Positions 11,548 through 24,120 of a stretch of 64,000 nt of DNA are shown in pieces. Each line of letters starts with the position of its first letter. The first letter of the stretch is position 1. The translations under genes were made by a program, and so were the position numbers. Origin of the DNA: Mesodorylaimus sp. YZB2_4 (lineage: Eukaryota > Nematoda > Enoplea > Dorylaimida > Dorylaimidae); contig JASANH010000390.1 in NCBI GenBank assembly GCA_030248295.1, positions 186,001 to 250,000 of the forward strand, read 5' to 3'. A model generated the notes under the pieces. It was given only the letters and a program-made list of their open reading frames with translations, did not search any database and had not been told where the DNA came from.

Positions 11548-11832
11548 AATTTTCGGAAAATCAGCACGGACTTAGTAAACGAACACCAGCTACAGGAGAT
11601 CTGATTAATTGTACGCAAACCATCCATAATTTGCTCAGTCAGAAGACATATTGTGTGGTAATTTTTATCCTCTTGGACGTGCAGGAAGCATTTGACCGAG
11701 TTCTGCATTCACTTCTACTGCGTACTCACTCTGCCCTCCCAGCATCGAGTTCCCACCAAATTAATCAGCTGGACTTATTCGTATTTGAAAGATCGTCAGC
11801 AGTGTGCAATGTGATCTCAATTTTCAAACCAT
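11548..11832 (+). mobile_element. LINE reverse-transcriptase relic
   Basis: On the plus strand one frame reads FSENQHGLSKRTPATGDLI, then TIHNLLSQKTYCVVIFILLD and VQEAFDRVLHSLLL. This matches the non-LTR retrotransposon RT region around motif A (FLD....FDRVWH) preceded by the 'QFGFRK..ST' block. Only about 95 codons survive, a few residues are inserted in motif A, and the frame ends at 11832. It is probably a jockey-like or related clade, but too short to assign. It has no role in the neighbouring arrestin genes. Confidence 0.7.
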
Positions 11833-12617
11833 AAAACCGACCTTCGGGGACAAGCTTACAGTTTTTAGCCAACCGTGGTTTTGATCCGCATCTGACTGTG
11901 AGCTAGACGCGACTTCGGCATACCACGCGACTATATACAGTAAAGCACTATTTAACTACCCGATGATTCCACGAGATGCTGTACATTCCCCACCGCCCCA
12001 TAATACAGTAGGACCTGCCGGTCATGCATTCGAATATTGTCTTCAAGCACACTTTCGATTGTGTTCTATGCTAAGCAAATAACAATGAAAGTGGTATGCC
12101 ACAATTCCAATCATCGCCTGATCTCCAGCACATACAGTACTTGTGTAGTTCTGATATCTGTTCACACATGTATGAAATGCGTGTCTAATGTATTCTGCTG
12201 CGCGCCAGGCAAACGGTAATAACTGACAGCCTTGTGCGAGCCATTGCCTTTCTTCCTTTATCACTGCACACGCCGGAGAAAGAAACCTAAGCGATAGTCT
12301 ATCGTCAGAAATACACCAGTTTCCAGTAGTCCAACACACGGCTTTAAACGGGTTCTCTAAAACAGATCTCTAAACATCTAAAATGATCTAATCAGTAAAA
12401 TAAAAACTTTCCACTCTAAATTGAACAATAACGTTAGTGCACCTATGACCTACCAAAAGATATAACCAGTATTCCACTTGCAAATGCATCAAATAGGCGG
12501 CAACTAATTAATAAACCATGTATAACATTCACGATCAATCACATCTTACTCCTTTGCATACAGCTGGTGAAAACCAAAGGCTGTTTGTCTGATAAGGGAG
12601 TGTTTTTAATCAGCCGA
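11833..12617. other. Gene-free stretch
   Basis: Nothing recognisable; this is 3' flank of arrestin gene B. Confidence 0.35.
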
Positions 12618-15442
12618 TCAGCGAGATGCGTTAAAATCCAAATTGTGAATAGGCTGATCCGGTGGTGCCGTGGCCCAATCGTAGTAGGGATATCGAGGCA
12701 CAAATTCGAGTTGACCCTTCGTGTGCTCGTTATCAGTGTCATCCTTGATATTGACTCGACCCGTTGTCGCTTCGGCATAAGTGGGCGGCGCTAAATAAAA
12801 AAAGCAAATATGGCTTCTACCTCTAAAATAAATAATCGTTAAAGGTAGTAAACTTTCGCAAGCCCATATGCAATCAATGGTGAGCAAATGACTCTGCGCA
12901 GGGCCGAGTGATTGCAACTGAACCACGCCACTAGATACGAGGTAGTGTGCAGCCAAAATTATCCTGGCTTGTTCTTGAATTTTTGCTCCACTTGCATAAA
13001 CCCCTGAACTTTAGCGATTTGGATTATTGACTAAACGACTGGTGCTTCACTGCTCACTGCCCTCTCGAAGTTTCCAATGCAGCTGACTAACCCATCGCAC
13101 TATAGCAAATAATTTGGAAACTTTTCACCGTACTGGTGAAGACACTCTTGGTTTAAAGACAAAATGCTCTGCAGAATCGATGTTGGAACATTAAAATATT
13201 CAGATTCAGCACCAGCCTTTCAGTGCAGGGTACCCAAAATTTTGGACATCCACCATCAATTTAAAAAAGTCGAAACTCTTGATTGCGCAAAGGGACCTTT
13301 GGGAAATAAAAATTTCGACTCCTTAAGTAATTAAGATAGCAGTCCAAAATTTTAGCTGCCCATCATAAAACGTGAGTGCTGAATATGAGTATCGTAATCT
13401 GTTTTCAATATTCCAACATTGACCATTTACAGTGCACTTCTTTTTAAAGTATTTTGTACGTACTCGCATAAGTGCGAAGTATTTGTCATACCTATTCGAC
13501 ACTCTGAACTCCCGTTTCTTCCATCTGGCTCAAGCACTGGCTCCTGCATACTAGGAGCAGTGGACTCATTCTTAAAAATACAGAATTATCAGAAGCTCAT
13601 CGTGCGCGCCCGCAGACACCAATGGGTGCTGTCAAATCATAAACTCACAAACTAAAATTTGTTTTTCTGATGTGACACAAAACGACTAAAGTGCGCGACC
13701 GTTGCGTCTTTCGGGAAAAAAATCTTGATCACAACCTGCAGGCTTAAAAACTCCTATTCGAAATCGAAAAATCTACTAAATACCACAGCTTATCGTTAGC
13801 TGACCTGACCTGTTCCAGCCACTTCGTCAAAGCTCATCACTTACGTAGGTCGGGATACGCATTGAACGCAGGTGGGGCTGTTGGCTGACTGAAAGAAGGA
13901 TCAAAAGTAGGCATTCCTACATTCGGTTTGTTTTCCCAATCATTGCTGAATTGACGGAAAGTCTGTTGCAATTGTGACATCTGTTGGCGCAATGGCACTG
14001 AACCGACTGTGAAGGGAACTGTAACGTCGAAGCTACGAGAAGCTCCGCTTGGAGTGACTTTGAATTCGACGCTGTAATATATGCTAATTATAGGGCAGCT
14101 GGACAATGTTACAGGAACGGGAGGAAGGCGTAGACCCTCATTCGCCCAATTTTGACTGTCGCCCGGCCCTAATCCCTCAGATTTTACAATTTCGCCAAGG
14201 ATTTTTTCTGACGTCCTCGAATGAGTGCTCCATGCACAAGATGCCGAAAAAACAATGTGTTGTATCAATCGCATTCTGACCTAAAAACCTACCGATTTCA
14301 TTAAGGTCAGAGGAGGACACAGAATCGACTTACGGAGCCCACTCTTCTTGAGCTATTGTTACTGATATCTGCCGACACGGCCACCACTTCTCCCGGCACG
14401 TAGCCTCCTTTCGGTAAGCTTACTTGGCACGTGACCTGGCCAGCCACACAGCACATGCACCCTAAAGTTTTCTGTCCACTATTCGCGCGTGGTTGAGCAG
14501 CAACTGAGTCGGCATTCAAGTCGAGCACTCCCAACAGTGTGAACGGACGTTTGCTTTTGTGGTCGAATTTCCAGGGACGATCGACTCTGCACTCGACCAA
14601 GTACCGTATCGAACCATATGAGCCTTCGTAACTGCTTGGGCAAGTGGGTGGAAGGGGATACGCGAAATCGAATGTATGCGTCCCTGCTGGCAAAACTGGC
14701 GTTGGACCATCGGCCCCGGGTGGATTGCCCCAAACTGTGATCTCGTGATCGAAATAGGACACGCGGCCATTATATGAATCAGTGACGGTGCGATCGTTGA
14801 TCCGGCCTGTAAACTTACAAGAGGACGCTCACCGTCAAAAGTAATCCAAATTTCCATGAGGCCTAATAATAATTTGACAGCTGCGGGCTTAAAACCCTTC
14901 AGATTCGCATGCGAACAAAAAAAGAGGGCACTGGTCCAAACCAGTCATAATATCATAGTCTTATTTACTTTCGCCAATTTATTAAAGAGGAAGGTAGTGA
15001 AGCAAGAACCTTTATCAGTTTACAGCAAAACGGTTCATAAAGGCGATAACTGCTCATTTAATCTTGGAAAATAAAAGGAGAGCGCAAAACAAGCGGAGGC
15101 CGCGGTTCGTCGCTAATTGCGACGTACTGAAAGTCCGCGCAGTATAATGGCCACATTGATGATTTTAGTTACAAACATTATCTCAACTCACAATCTCAAG
15201 TTGTCCCCATAGCATCCCTGATATGTTACTACCTACCTTCTAGCCCTTCCTTCTAGTTAGCTACCAGACTTACGGGTTTCCATCCAGTGAGTGCGTGCCT
15301 TTCCAACGAATGTCAGTCGCACACCCCTCATTTCCATTGGGCCGCTTAGTACAATTACCACTTTTCCTTTAAGCGTCGTTCCAGCATAGTATACTGATAA
15401 TGGATTGTCAAATTCAATTTCAAACCGATCCAATTTAGGCAT
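12618..15442 (-). CDS. Alpha-arrestin (ARRDC-type), tandem gene B
   Basis: Same predicted adaptor role as gene A. Exons on the minus strand are 15274-15442, 14334-14806, 13845-14280 and 12618-12790, in the same phases as the other copies (1, 0, 1), giving about 416 aa. The N domain starts MPKLDRFEIEFDNPLSVYYA and includes EGSYGSIRYLVECRVDRPW. The C domain has MRLIQHIVF and LPPVPVTLSSCPIISIYY. The tail starts with PPPTYAEATTG, an intact PPxY motif (about residues 360-364), followed by NIKDDTDNEH and PRYPYYDW. Intact PPxY predicts recruitment of HECT ubiquitin ligases. Introns are 467, 53 and 1054 bp. Nothing is broken. Expression cannot be judged. Confidence 0.93.
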
Positions 15443-17790
15443 TTTGAACTCCAGCGAGCCAAGCTGAAGGCGACGCCAAAGTAGGTTCCGCTATGCAGCC
15501 TGACAACGACAAGTTAGCTTTGGTGAGCAACCTGTCGTAAAATAATTTTTCGAATTCGAACGTTTCTGACGATGAGAGTCACCGCTTCAAGACCTGTTTC
15601 TCTGTCGTTGTTCCAGTGCAGAAACACCAAGAGACTCTATTGACAATAGACAGACCAGTTCCAGTCCTTTTCTCATATGCTGACAGAGAGGCAGCTGGAT
15701 AATTCGATTCATAAAAGCGTAGAAAAGGCGCTTACCACAAGGCTAAAAACAAATAAAGCTTAAGAACGAGGTCCCTCCAGTGAGTCACAGGCAAACGGGG
15801 AAGTCAGTCACAGAGAGCGTGGGTGAAGAGTTGTATTATCAAACCGCTTCAGTACTCTCTACCGCTGTTGTGATCATTGCAGCTTGGGGGGGGGGGCGCC
15901 TGGAATTCCTGGGGTTTGGCTCGAGTAGTTGGCTCGGTAAGGAGGAGCCAGGGCTGTATAAGAGCAGGGCGCCGGGGGAGATCGGGGCTCTCCCTTGTTC
16001 GCTCTCACTCGATTCGTCTCCACCGATTTGTTCTGATTTGTGGGGAGCCACCCCTTTTGTTGACCACCCCATTGGCAGAAGTGTGGGGCGAGTCAGGCGC
16101 CAGCCAGGGACTTCGATTAGCATACTCTCGAAGGGCCCCTGCGGTCGTCGTTTCCTTCGGTTCATACTGGAAGAGTTCAGGAGTTGACTCCACGGCAGGT
16201 GCTTGGTTCGTCTGCGGATTTGTCTGTGGGTAAGATCTAGGACTGTTGAGAATCGTCGTGCATTGTTGTGCTTCGTAAAGGATCCTCTGGTGTTGACTTG
16301 GGTCTTTACTGCGCCATCGACGGTGGAACTGTTCGCCAGCGTTGGCAGCTTAGGACCAGGTGCATTCGACCAGCAGCCAGGCTAGCGTTGCACAGAGCAG
16401 TTGCAGGCACCCTTGGGAGGCGCGGCGAACACGCCTGAGCGGTTTGTTGAGGAATCGGGGTCTTAGTGATCGATACTCTGCAGGAATAAGCCTTTCTACC
16501 AGGCTTTGGCTGTTGAAGACCTTGGACCGCTCGCTTCTAAGATCAGCCCGAACCCACCGGCACGTGAGCGAAGAAGAGCTGTCGCGCTTGCTCAAACCAC
16601 AACATTTTTATAACACCGCTACAGTACCTGTCACGTCATTTCATGTGCTATGCCTTGCTAAAACTCGCACTAAAGGGCGTAGCACAGGAGATTGATTCAT
16701 TCTAAAAACCAATGCGAGTAAAAAGATTAGAAAATGAAGTTTCAATTATTGAAAAAAGGAATTCATGCAAAAATTCTTATCGAGTATTTGCCCAACTGAC
16801 GGTTGACAAAAGGATTGAACTAATCGATCGGCTTTCATTCCATGGGATATTGCTCGTTGCAAGTACTCGCACTGTGAAACTCTTTACAGTGTAAATAATG
16901 CGGAAGAAAAAAGCTTGTCGTTAGTGTCCACTAACTAAATTTTTTTTCTCATTTTTCTGGATCAAACTCGACCGCAAATTAGAAGACTCCCCAAGCTTCC
17001 ATCGTCAGTTCTCGACTCGTCTTCCTCTCGCGGGCTGCTAGGCTCAATAATCTTAAATTTGCGAGGTCCTTCTTCACAACCTTTTTTGTCACTTTTAATA
17101 CTGGTTCCTCTCAAAATTTTCAGTTTCAGTGCTTATCAGGCCATTTTCAGAGACGCAACTTCTGACCTTTGAAAGATCAATTAATAAAAATTGGCATGGT
17201 CTCTCTCGAGTACAGTATCTCCACGAATCCACTGGGCGCTTCAAACGTGGCGCAGTGCGGGCTCGAAGCTGACATCTGCGCCCATCTGCTGTACAACATT
17301 GGCATGTGAGTGTGCATGATATGGTGGGGTGGACTGTCTGCCAGGCCCATTTGTCCTTGACCGAGTGCACCAAACATTTTTCGATAGGCATAGCGACCTG
17401 TTGGTCAAAACATTTAGCACCAGATCAAAAAGTTTGCATCTTCCCTTTCGCATCTTACAGACTTTATGGAAAAATGCTTTAGCTGATGGCGTCGTAATTA
17501 CCAAAACAACACAAGAAGTATTTCGGATCGCACACGGCGACCAACACAGACACATTGGCGGATGCAAACGTCAAGAGTGAGACATACCAGAATTTTGTCA
17601 TCAGTGGTACTCTGCCTGTAAATAAGCTTTTTCGAAAAGAATCACACATATTGCTTGAAAATCTGACACCCAAAAACACGCAAAATAATGCAAAAAGGCA
17701 AAAACCTGGCTAAACCTACTCCATAAGTTATCTGAAGCATGTGACCAACAATCAGGTCGAACATTTCAATTTCATGCAGTGTTTTGCTAC
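15443..17790. other. Intergenic between arrestin genes B and C
   Basis: Holds a 12-nt poly(G) run (15885-15896) and a dispersed repeat at 16400-16640. A TATAAG motif occurs at 15956-15961 in a GC-rich context, possibly the promoter of a decayed element. No gene is recognised. Confidence 0.4.
16400..16640. repeat. Dispersed repeat, family R5 (copy 1)
   Basis: Shares, in order, ACACGCCTGAG.GGTTTGTT, GGGGTCT.AGT..TCGATAC, GACCTT.GACCGC, TTCTAAGATCAGC and CACGTGAGCGA with 52725-52940 just beyond the BEL/Pao fragment. Non-coding. It may be part of an LTR. Confidence 0.6.
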
Positions 17791-19729
17791 TCAGGTACTA
17801 GAATTTTTATCAACAAAACTGCGGGCTGGTTGATCAGCTGCTGCCCAAGTCCAATCATAATAAATATATCGGGGCGCGTATTCGAGTTGACCCCAATTAT
17901 GCTCGTTATCAGTGTCATCTTTGATATTGACTCGTCCAGTAGTCGCTTCAGCGAAAGCGGGCGGAGCTAAAACGGCAGGTGACTACGGCTTACATTAATT
18001 GATAAGAAAACAGGCGAGGCTTTACTTACGTAAATCAGGGTAGCCGTCTTTGCCTGCAGGATATGAAGGCGACAATTGTGAGTAAAGATTCATCCCTTCA
18101 TAAATGCTTAATTGACGGAAATTTTTCTGAAATTTTGAAATCTCTTGGCGCAATGGAATCGAGCCGACAGTGAACGGCGTGGCAACTTCAAAGCTGATTG
18201 AAGGTCCACCAGGAGTCATGTGGCATTCGACTTCGTAGGAAATTCTTATTATAGGGCAGCTTGTCAATGTTACCGGAACAGGAGGGAGAAGTAAACGCTC
18301 GTTTGCCCAAGTTTGGCTACAACCTGGCCGTACTTCCTCAGACTTCACAACTTCGCTTAGAATTTTTTTCGCCCTTTTTGAATCACCTCCCCGCGTAGAA
18401 GATGCCGAAAAAACCACATTTTGTATTAATCTTATTCTGAACTAACACATCACCAATTCAATTGAAGGTAGAGGAAGAGAAGATCAGAATCGACTTACTG
18501 ATCTTAAAATTCTCGAGCTTTTGTTATTGATTTCTATCGACACAGCCACCACTTCTCCGGGCACATAGCCTCCTTTCGGTAAGCTTACTTGGCACGTGAC
18601 CTGGCCGGCCACACAGCACATGCACCCCAACGTTTTCTGTCCACTATTTGCATGCGGTTGGGCAGCAGCTGGGTCGGAATTCAAGTCGAGCACTTTCAAC
18701 AGTGTGAACGGACGTTTGGTTTTGTGGTCGAATTTCCAGGGACGATCGATTCTGCACTCGACCAAGTACCGTATGGAACCACTCGAACCTTCGAATGTGC
18801 TCGGGCAAGTGGGCGGGAGTGGATATGTGAAATCAAATGTATGCGTCCTAGCTGGCATAACTGGCTTTGGGCCGTCAACGCCCTTTGGATTGCCCCAAAC
18901 TGTGATCTCGTCTTCGAAATAGGACACGTGACCATTGTAATAATAGATGACGTCGTGATTGTCGACCCGGTCTAAGCACAAAAACAGGTTTTATATCGAT
19001 GACAGAAGAGAATTTAAAATACTTTTGTCATGGAAGGTGATGAGCATGCAGTATGCATCTATTCTTTCAAACCCTGAATAATAGCTGTATCATTCTTTTT
19101 ATCGTGAAGCAGAACACTTTTCTCAGTTTAAAAACCGTCAGCTGAAAGTACCGTGCTTATTCAGAAACTGTTGCGGAATGTGGACAGACGGATGCGCTCA
19201 AGCCGACTTCGATCGATACCCAGCTTTTCTAATCTTTGCTGCACCTACTTTCTGACCTCCCACAAAACTCCCGCTCATAACTTATCTAATGGACAGGGGA
19301 AAAGATTTACACAGGGCCCCGGTCTCATGAAAGCCAATGCTGCTGCTAACAGTACATAAGGCAACGGAAATGAATTTGAGGCACCAAGCAGCAGGTCCGT
19401 GGTCTGGCAAAAGCTCATGGAGCGTAGGACGATATATCTTTCTTCAAGGCACCAAACTGCTAGAAGCTGTTTTCAAAAACAGCCACAGATGAGGCCGGGG
19501 GGGGGGGGGGCGATTAAAGTTTTATTGAGCTTAGTGATAAGCTAAGGAGTTTAGACTTACGGGTTTCCGCCCAATTTGTGCGGGCCTTTCCCGTGAATGT
19601 CACTCGCACCCCGTTTATTTCCATCGGTTCATTCAATATAATAATCACTTGCCCTTTGACCATGGTTCCAGCATAGTACACGGATAGTGGATTGTCGAAT
19701 TCGATGTCAAAGCGATCTAACTTCGGCAT
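17791..19729 (-). CDS. Alpha-arrestin (ARRDC-type), tandem gene C
   Basis: Exons 19561-19729, 18499-18971, 18030-18441 and 17791-17966 join in frame, giving about 409 aa. It is the most compact and diverged copy: introns of 589, 57 and 63 bp, and a C domain 8 codons shorter (LSPSYPAGKDGYPDL before the tail). The N domain keeps SSGSIRYLVECRIDRPWKFD; the C domain begins FRIRLIQNVVF. The tail reads PPPAFAEATTG (about residues 352-356), so the PPxY tyrosine is replaced by phenylalanine and threonine by alanine. The second tyrosine-rich motif is altered to PRYIYYDW, and the C-terminus (DQPARSFVDKNSST) is unlike the others. The frame is fully open, so it is probably functional, with weakened or lost NEDD4-type binding. 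Confidence 0.9.
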
Positions 19730-21403
19730 TTTCAGGTAGGCAATCTGATCTTGAGACAGGGATTTGATATGCTAGCAGTAACGAGTTTTAACTGAAAGCT
19801 CTATTTACTTTTGTTGCTCAGGTGCAAACATTGACAAGACTCGGCCACATTGGCATGGAAGTGGGTTCTAGCTCCATCTATTTTATTCAGTTACCTTGAA
19901 GACTGGTAGGCGGCTAGTCACGGCCTACTTCTGAAACTCACGAAGGGATAGCAGAGTGATGGTTTAGCTCCACGACAGTGCCAAATCGATTCGTCGAGGT
20001 GAAAGCGTCACCCGGCCGGTCGCCCAGCCTGGTCAGGGAGGTCGATAGAATTCCTTGGCATACTAGGCCAGATCACAACGACTGTAACGACGCTTACAGG
20101 CCAACAATATTCGCCTTAATCACCACCAAGAATAAGATGGAGTTATTCGACAAAATTTTTGGCAAAGTGCGAGTAGAGTTTACTGGTGCGAAAAGATCCG
20201 CGCGCTCATCATTCTTTTAGCATCATTTCCGAAAAGTGAACATTCTATTGTTTTCAAAGCTAGCTCGAGCTTTTCTTATTGCATGAATACAGAGCTTGCA
20301 TGGCGCCCTGCAAGTATGGGGCGAGCATACATGGCGTGGGCTAGCTTCTGCGCACCTATCACTGCACTGGTTCAGGGATCTCTCCTAAGTCAGGGCAGGA
20401 ACGAGACGAGAGCGACATCGAGGGTCGAGCGACCGGTTTGGTTTGCAGACATCGGTTGAGTCCCTGGTTTTAACTGCTCTGTGAGCACTTCAGGTTCAGG
20501 TCTATCAAAACGTCCTTTATGAATGAGAGTCTGCTATGTACGGCCCTTGTGGTGTGCGGGCTACAAGAAACTTATCACGGCGTTGTGTACTGCGTGGGCG
20601 CGTTCTTGGCTTGAACCACTGGTCATCCCTAAATTGTACACGGTAAGGAGAGAGAACTAATGATTTCACGGGCATGACGCCTGTCTGTTTCAAAATACAT
20701 GGCGCGTTATAAATCATCGATTTTTATCATGATCACTGATACAACCACCTGACACAGAGATCTGAGGGTGCACAAACAAGAAATTATGCAATTAAAAGAT
20801 CGTAATTTGCGGTACCCGACGCGAGCGGTGCAGCCTTGGAGTTTCTTCCCCCTAGTGCCAGACACTTTGGTCTTTGAAAACTCCAAAGAAGCCTAAGAAA
20901 CATTACTTGTACATGCCCTAGGTCAAACTGACACGTCAGGTTCTCCTCCATGCTGCTTTTGCAAATTTGCAAGAGTTTTGTAAGCCATTACTCTCAGATT
21001 CAAGTCATTCAGATTCAATCCTGAGAAGATTTCTTGCCCAACGGTAATTCCAAGACACAGCATCGCACAGACTACAAAATTCGTCTGTCAGAGACTCCGC
21101 GCCCTCACACCTACGAATCTACGAAAACTGGCAAGATACGAAATGACTGCAATTGCCTGAACTCTGGCATTCAAGAAAGAAAACATTTGCAACAGCGATC
21201 TTGAAGATATTGGACTGCAAATACGAGTTCCACACAGAACCAGTGGCATTTCACCAAATAAGCCACTGAACATTCGGCCGTATAAAAGCAGCAAATAAAA
21301 AGCGATAAACAAAGGCGTCCTATGTGCGCGCTAAAACAGTAAAAATTTTAAAGTCCATACTATCAATAAGCAGGCATGCAAGGATCATCCAGTGCTTCGG
21401 TGA
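19730..21403. other. Intergenic between arrestin genes C and D
   Basis: No gene recognised. The last about 45 bases (21360-21403) resemble the 3' flank of the relic at 10690-10815, as expected for duplicated arrestin units. Confidence 0.4.
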
Positions 21404-23791
21404 TCAACGAGAATCGTTGTGAGCCAAAGTGTGGGTTGGTTGATCGGCTGGTGCCGTGGCCCAGTCGTAGTAGGGATATCGGGGAGCGAATTCGAGTTGA
21501 CCCCTCGTGTGCTCGTTATCAGTGTCATCCTTGATATTGACTCGACCCGTTGTCGCTTCGGCATAAGTTGGTGGAGCTAAAAAGGAAAGCAAATATGGCA
21601 CTCTTTGATTTGATTCCATCTACATAGTATTGTTACGAAGTCACCTCCACCAGCTGATAGTCATACATACATGTAATCTGATCTGTGCCACGAAGGCTCA
21701 TTGTCACCCACACCTGCGTGAGCCTGTCTCGTGACTATGTATACCTTATATGTACAGTGGTGCCAGCTGAAGATATATATCGGAGAGAGGCTGTGGTGGG
21801 GGCAGTTTTCATATCGTTGCCACCTTAGCTCCTTCATTGCGAGTTTTATGCAGGCAATAATGCGTAAGCACCCGCCAGGTCACTGGATGTGATTCGTCCT
21901 GTTGCCTGCTAGACTCACAATCAGCAGGCAGTCGCCGGCTAGTCGTCAGGTGACAGGCGCGTGTCTGCTGATCTCAGGCGACAGTCCAAAGGCGGAGGTA
22001 TTATATAGCATACTTACGCAAGTCAGGATATGCATCGGCACCGGGTGGCGCAGTTGGTTGAACGCCAGCAGGATAGGATGGCGGCAGTCCCGAGTAAGGA
22101 TCGCCCCCATGATCGATGCTGAATTGGCGAAACGTCTGCTGCAATTGTGGCATCTGTTGGCGCAATGGCACTGACCCGACAGTGAACGGCAAGGTGACAG
22201 TGAAGCTGAACGAGGGCCCACTCGGAGTGATCTTGAATTCGATGACGTAGTAGATGCTGATAATGGGACAGTTGGCCAGCGTGAGAGGAACAGGAGGAAG
22301 ACGTAGTCCTTCGTTATCCCAAATTTGGCTATCACCCGGGCCCACTTCTTCTAATTTCACAGCTTCACCGAGAACCATCTCGCCCCTCTTCGAATGAGTA
22401 CTCCCGCCATGAGACGCCAAGAAAACAATATTTTGTATCAATCGCATTCTGACCTAAAAATGCAAAGATCTGATCGAAAACATAGGAAACCCACACTCAG
22501 CTTACGGCGTCCAGTCCTCTTGAACTATTGTTATTTATTTCTGCCGACACGGCCACCATTTCTCCCGGCACGTAGCCTCCTTTGGGCAATCGTACTTGGC
22601 ACGTGACTTGGCCAGCTGTGCAGCACATGCACCCCAAAGTTTTCTCTCCACTGTTTGACTGTGGTTGGGCAGCAGCTGGGTCGGCATTCAAGTCGAGCGC
22701 CCCCAACAGTGTGAACGGACGTTTGGTTTTGTGGTCGAATTTCCAGGGACGATCGATTTTGCACTCGACCAAGTACCGTATGGAGCCATACGAACCTTCG
22801 AAACTGCTCGGGCAAGTGGGTGGAAGGGGATACGTGAAATCAAATGTGTGCGTTCCAGCTGGCATGACTGGCGTCGGGGCATCAGCGCCCCTCGGATTGC
22901 CCCAAACTGTGATTTCGTGTTCGAAATAGGTCACGTGACCATTATATGAATAAGTAACGTGTCGATCGCCAGACTTGCCTGAAACACAGATCAGCAATCG
23001 CTTTACTACAGTGGTCAGAAAAATGGAATTTGATATGATTGTAATCAAGGCCCACTCTGCACATGCATATACATTCTAACGAGGGGTCGTCTCAGGTCAC
23101 TCGCAGAATCGGCACATCAAATGGCCATCCTTTGTTGGTTCCTTCCCACGAAATTTCAGTATTCGATGTTTTAAGGGGAGCCAAGAGTCAGCCAATACTC
23201 TGAGTCTGTATTACAGGAGGACGGGACTCACCTGGCAATCGATCCTCTGCGCGGAGCCAGGATCTGATAGCGCCGCCCGTCAAGATGATGTTTCAGCCAT
23301 GATCAAGGACGGAAGACTTGGTTGGCTGCCCTGGGTTTTTGGCCTGGGGCAAGCACCACCAGTGGGCTATTTATACTAGAGGAGTATCCTACAGTATGAA
23401 CCACCAGTGGGCTATTCATACTGGAGGAGTACCCCAGTATGAATAGCCCACACGTATTACAAGGGACAACCCTGCGTCACCAAGCTGGCTGCATCAAAAG
23501 GTAAAAGCACAGCCTCCACATATCTACGAGCCTGAATGCCCATATGCCCTGATTCATCAGCATCTTCCACCTTCCCAGTTCCCTGTGTAACTCACCAGCC
23601 CCCCCCCCCCCACGTGACTTACGGCTTTCCGTCCAGTGCGTGTGCGCGTTACCATTGAACGTCAATCGCACACCCCTCATCTCCATTGGTGCATTCAGCA
23701 CAATGACCACTCTGCCTTTCAGCATCGTCCCAGCATAGTAGACGGACAACGGGTTGTCAAATTCAATGTCGAAATGATCCAACTTCGGCAT
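21404..23791 (-). CDS. Alpha-arrestin (ARRDC-type), tandem gene D
   Basis: Right-most intact arrestin copy. Exons 23623-23791, 22506-22978, 22018-22453 and 21404-21576 give about 416 aa. The N domain starts MPKLDHFDIEFDNPLSVYYA. EGSYGSIRYLVECKIDRPW and KRPFTLLGALDLNADPAAAQ match gene A most closely. The C domain has LPPVPLTLANCPIISIYY and QQMPQLQQTFRQFSIDHG. The tail carries PPPTYAEATTG (intact PPxY, about residues 360-364) and PRYPYYDWATAPADQP. Predicted role: recognise membrane cargo through the arrestin domains and recruit a NEDD4-family ligase for its ubiquitination. Intron 1 (644 bp) contains an R3 repeat, a 17-bp-arm palindrome and a 13-nt poly(C) run right behind the splice donor. Unlike gene C, the CMCC block is intact. 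Confidence 0.93.
23215..23400. repeat. Dispersed repeat, family R3 (in arrestin D intron 1)
   Basis: Contains TCAAGATGATGTTTCAG, GGAAGACTTGGTTGGCTGCC and CACCAGTGGGCTAT. The same blocks, in order, occur at 28545-28900, 29920-30030 and 54790-55060. Non-coding, probably a SINE or MITE family. Confidence 0.6.
23408..23450. repeat. Perfect 17-bp-arm palindrome
   Basis: TGGGCTATTCATACTGG is followed by a 9-base spacer and its exact reverse complement CCAGTATGAATAGCCCA. A diverged direct copy of the left arm lies at 23369-23390. It sits inside intron 1 of arrestin gene D at the end of the R3 repeat. Confidence 0.8.
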
Positions 23792-24120
23792 TTTGAACTA
23801 CAGCAGATCAGTTTCGAAATCTTTGCTGCCTAGTTATAAACAAGAACTACGACGAGATCAAACCTCCTCCCTCAAACTGCACAGCCGGGCGGTTCCTAGA
23901 ACACGGTTTCTCATATATAAATCTGGAACATCAGAAAAAGTCCACAAGTCAAGTACCCCAGGCATCTAAGCCGTTCAATAATCAATGTCTCCAATCACAA
24001 CCCAACAATTTATTTTGTTCAAACCAAACCCAGAAAAGGCAACCAAATCTAGAGTACACCAGTGTTTAATAGAATACCCAACCAAATGCAAGATATGGAA
24101 CACGCACCCAGTAAGGCAAA
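23792..24120. other. Intergenic, between arrestin D start and DEF8 stop
   Basis: Contains the arrestin D promoter and DEF8 3' flank. No specific element is recognised. Confidence 0.4.
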
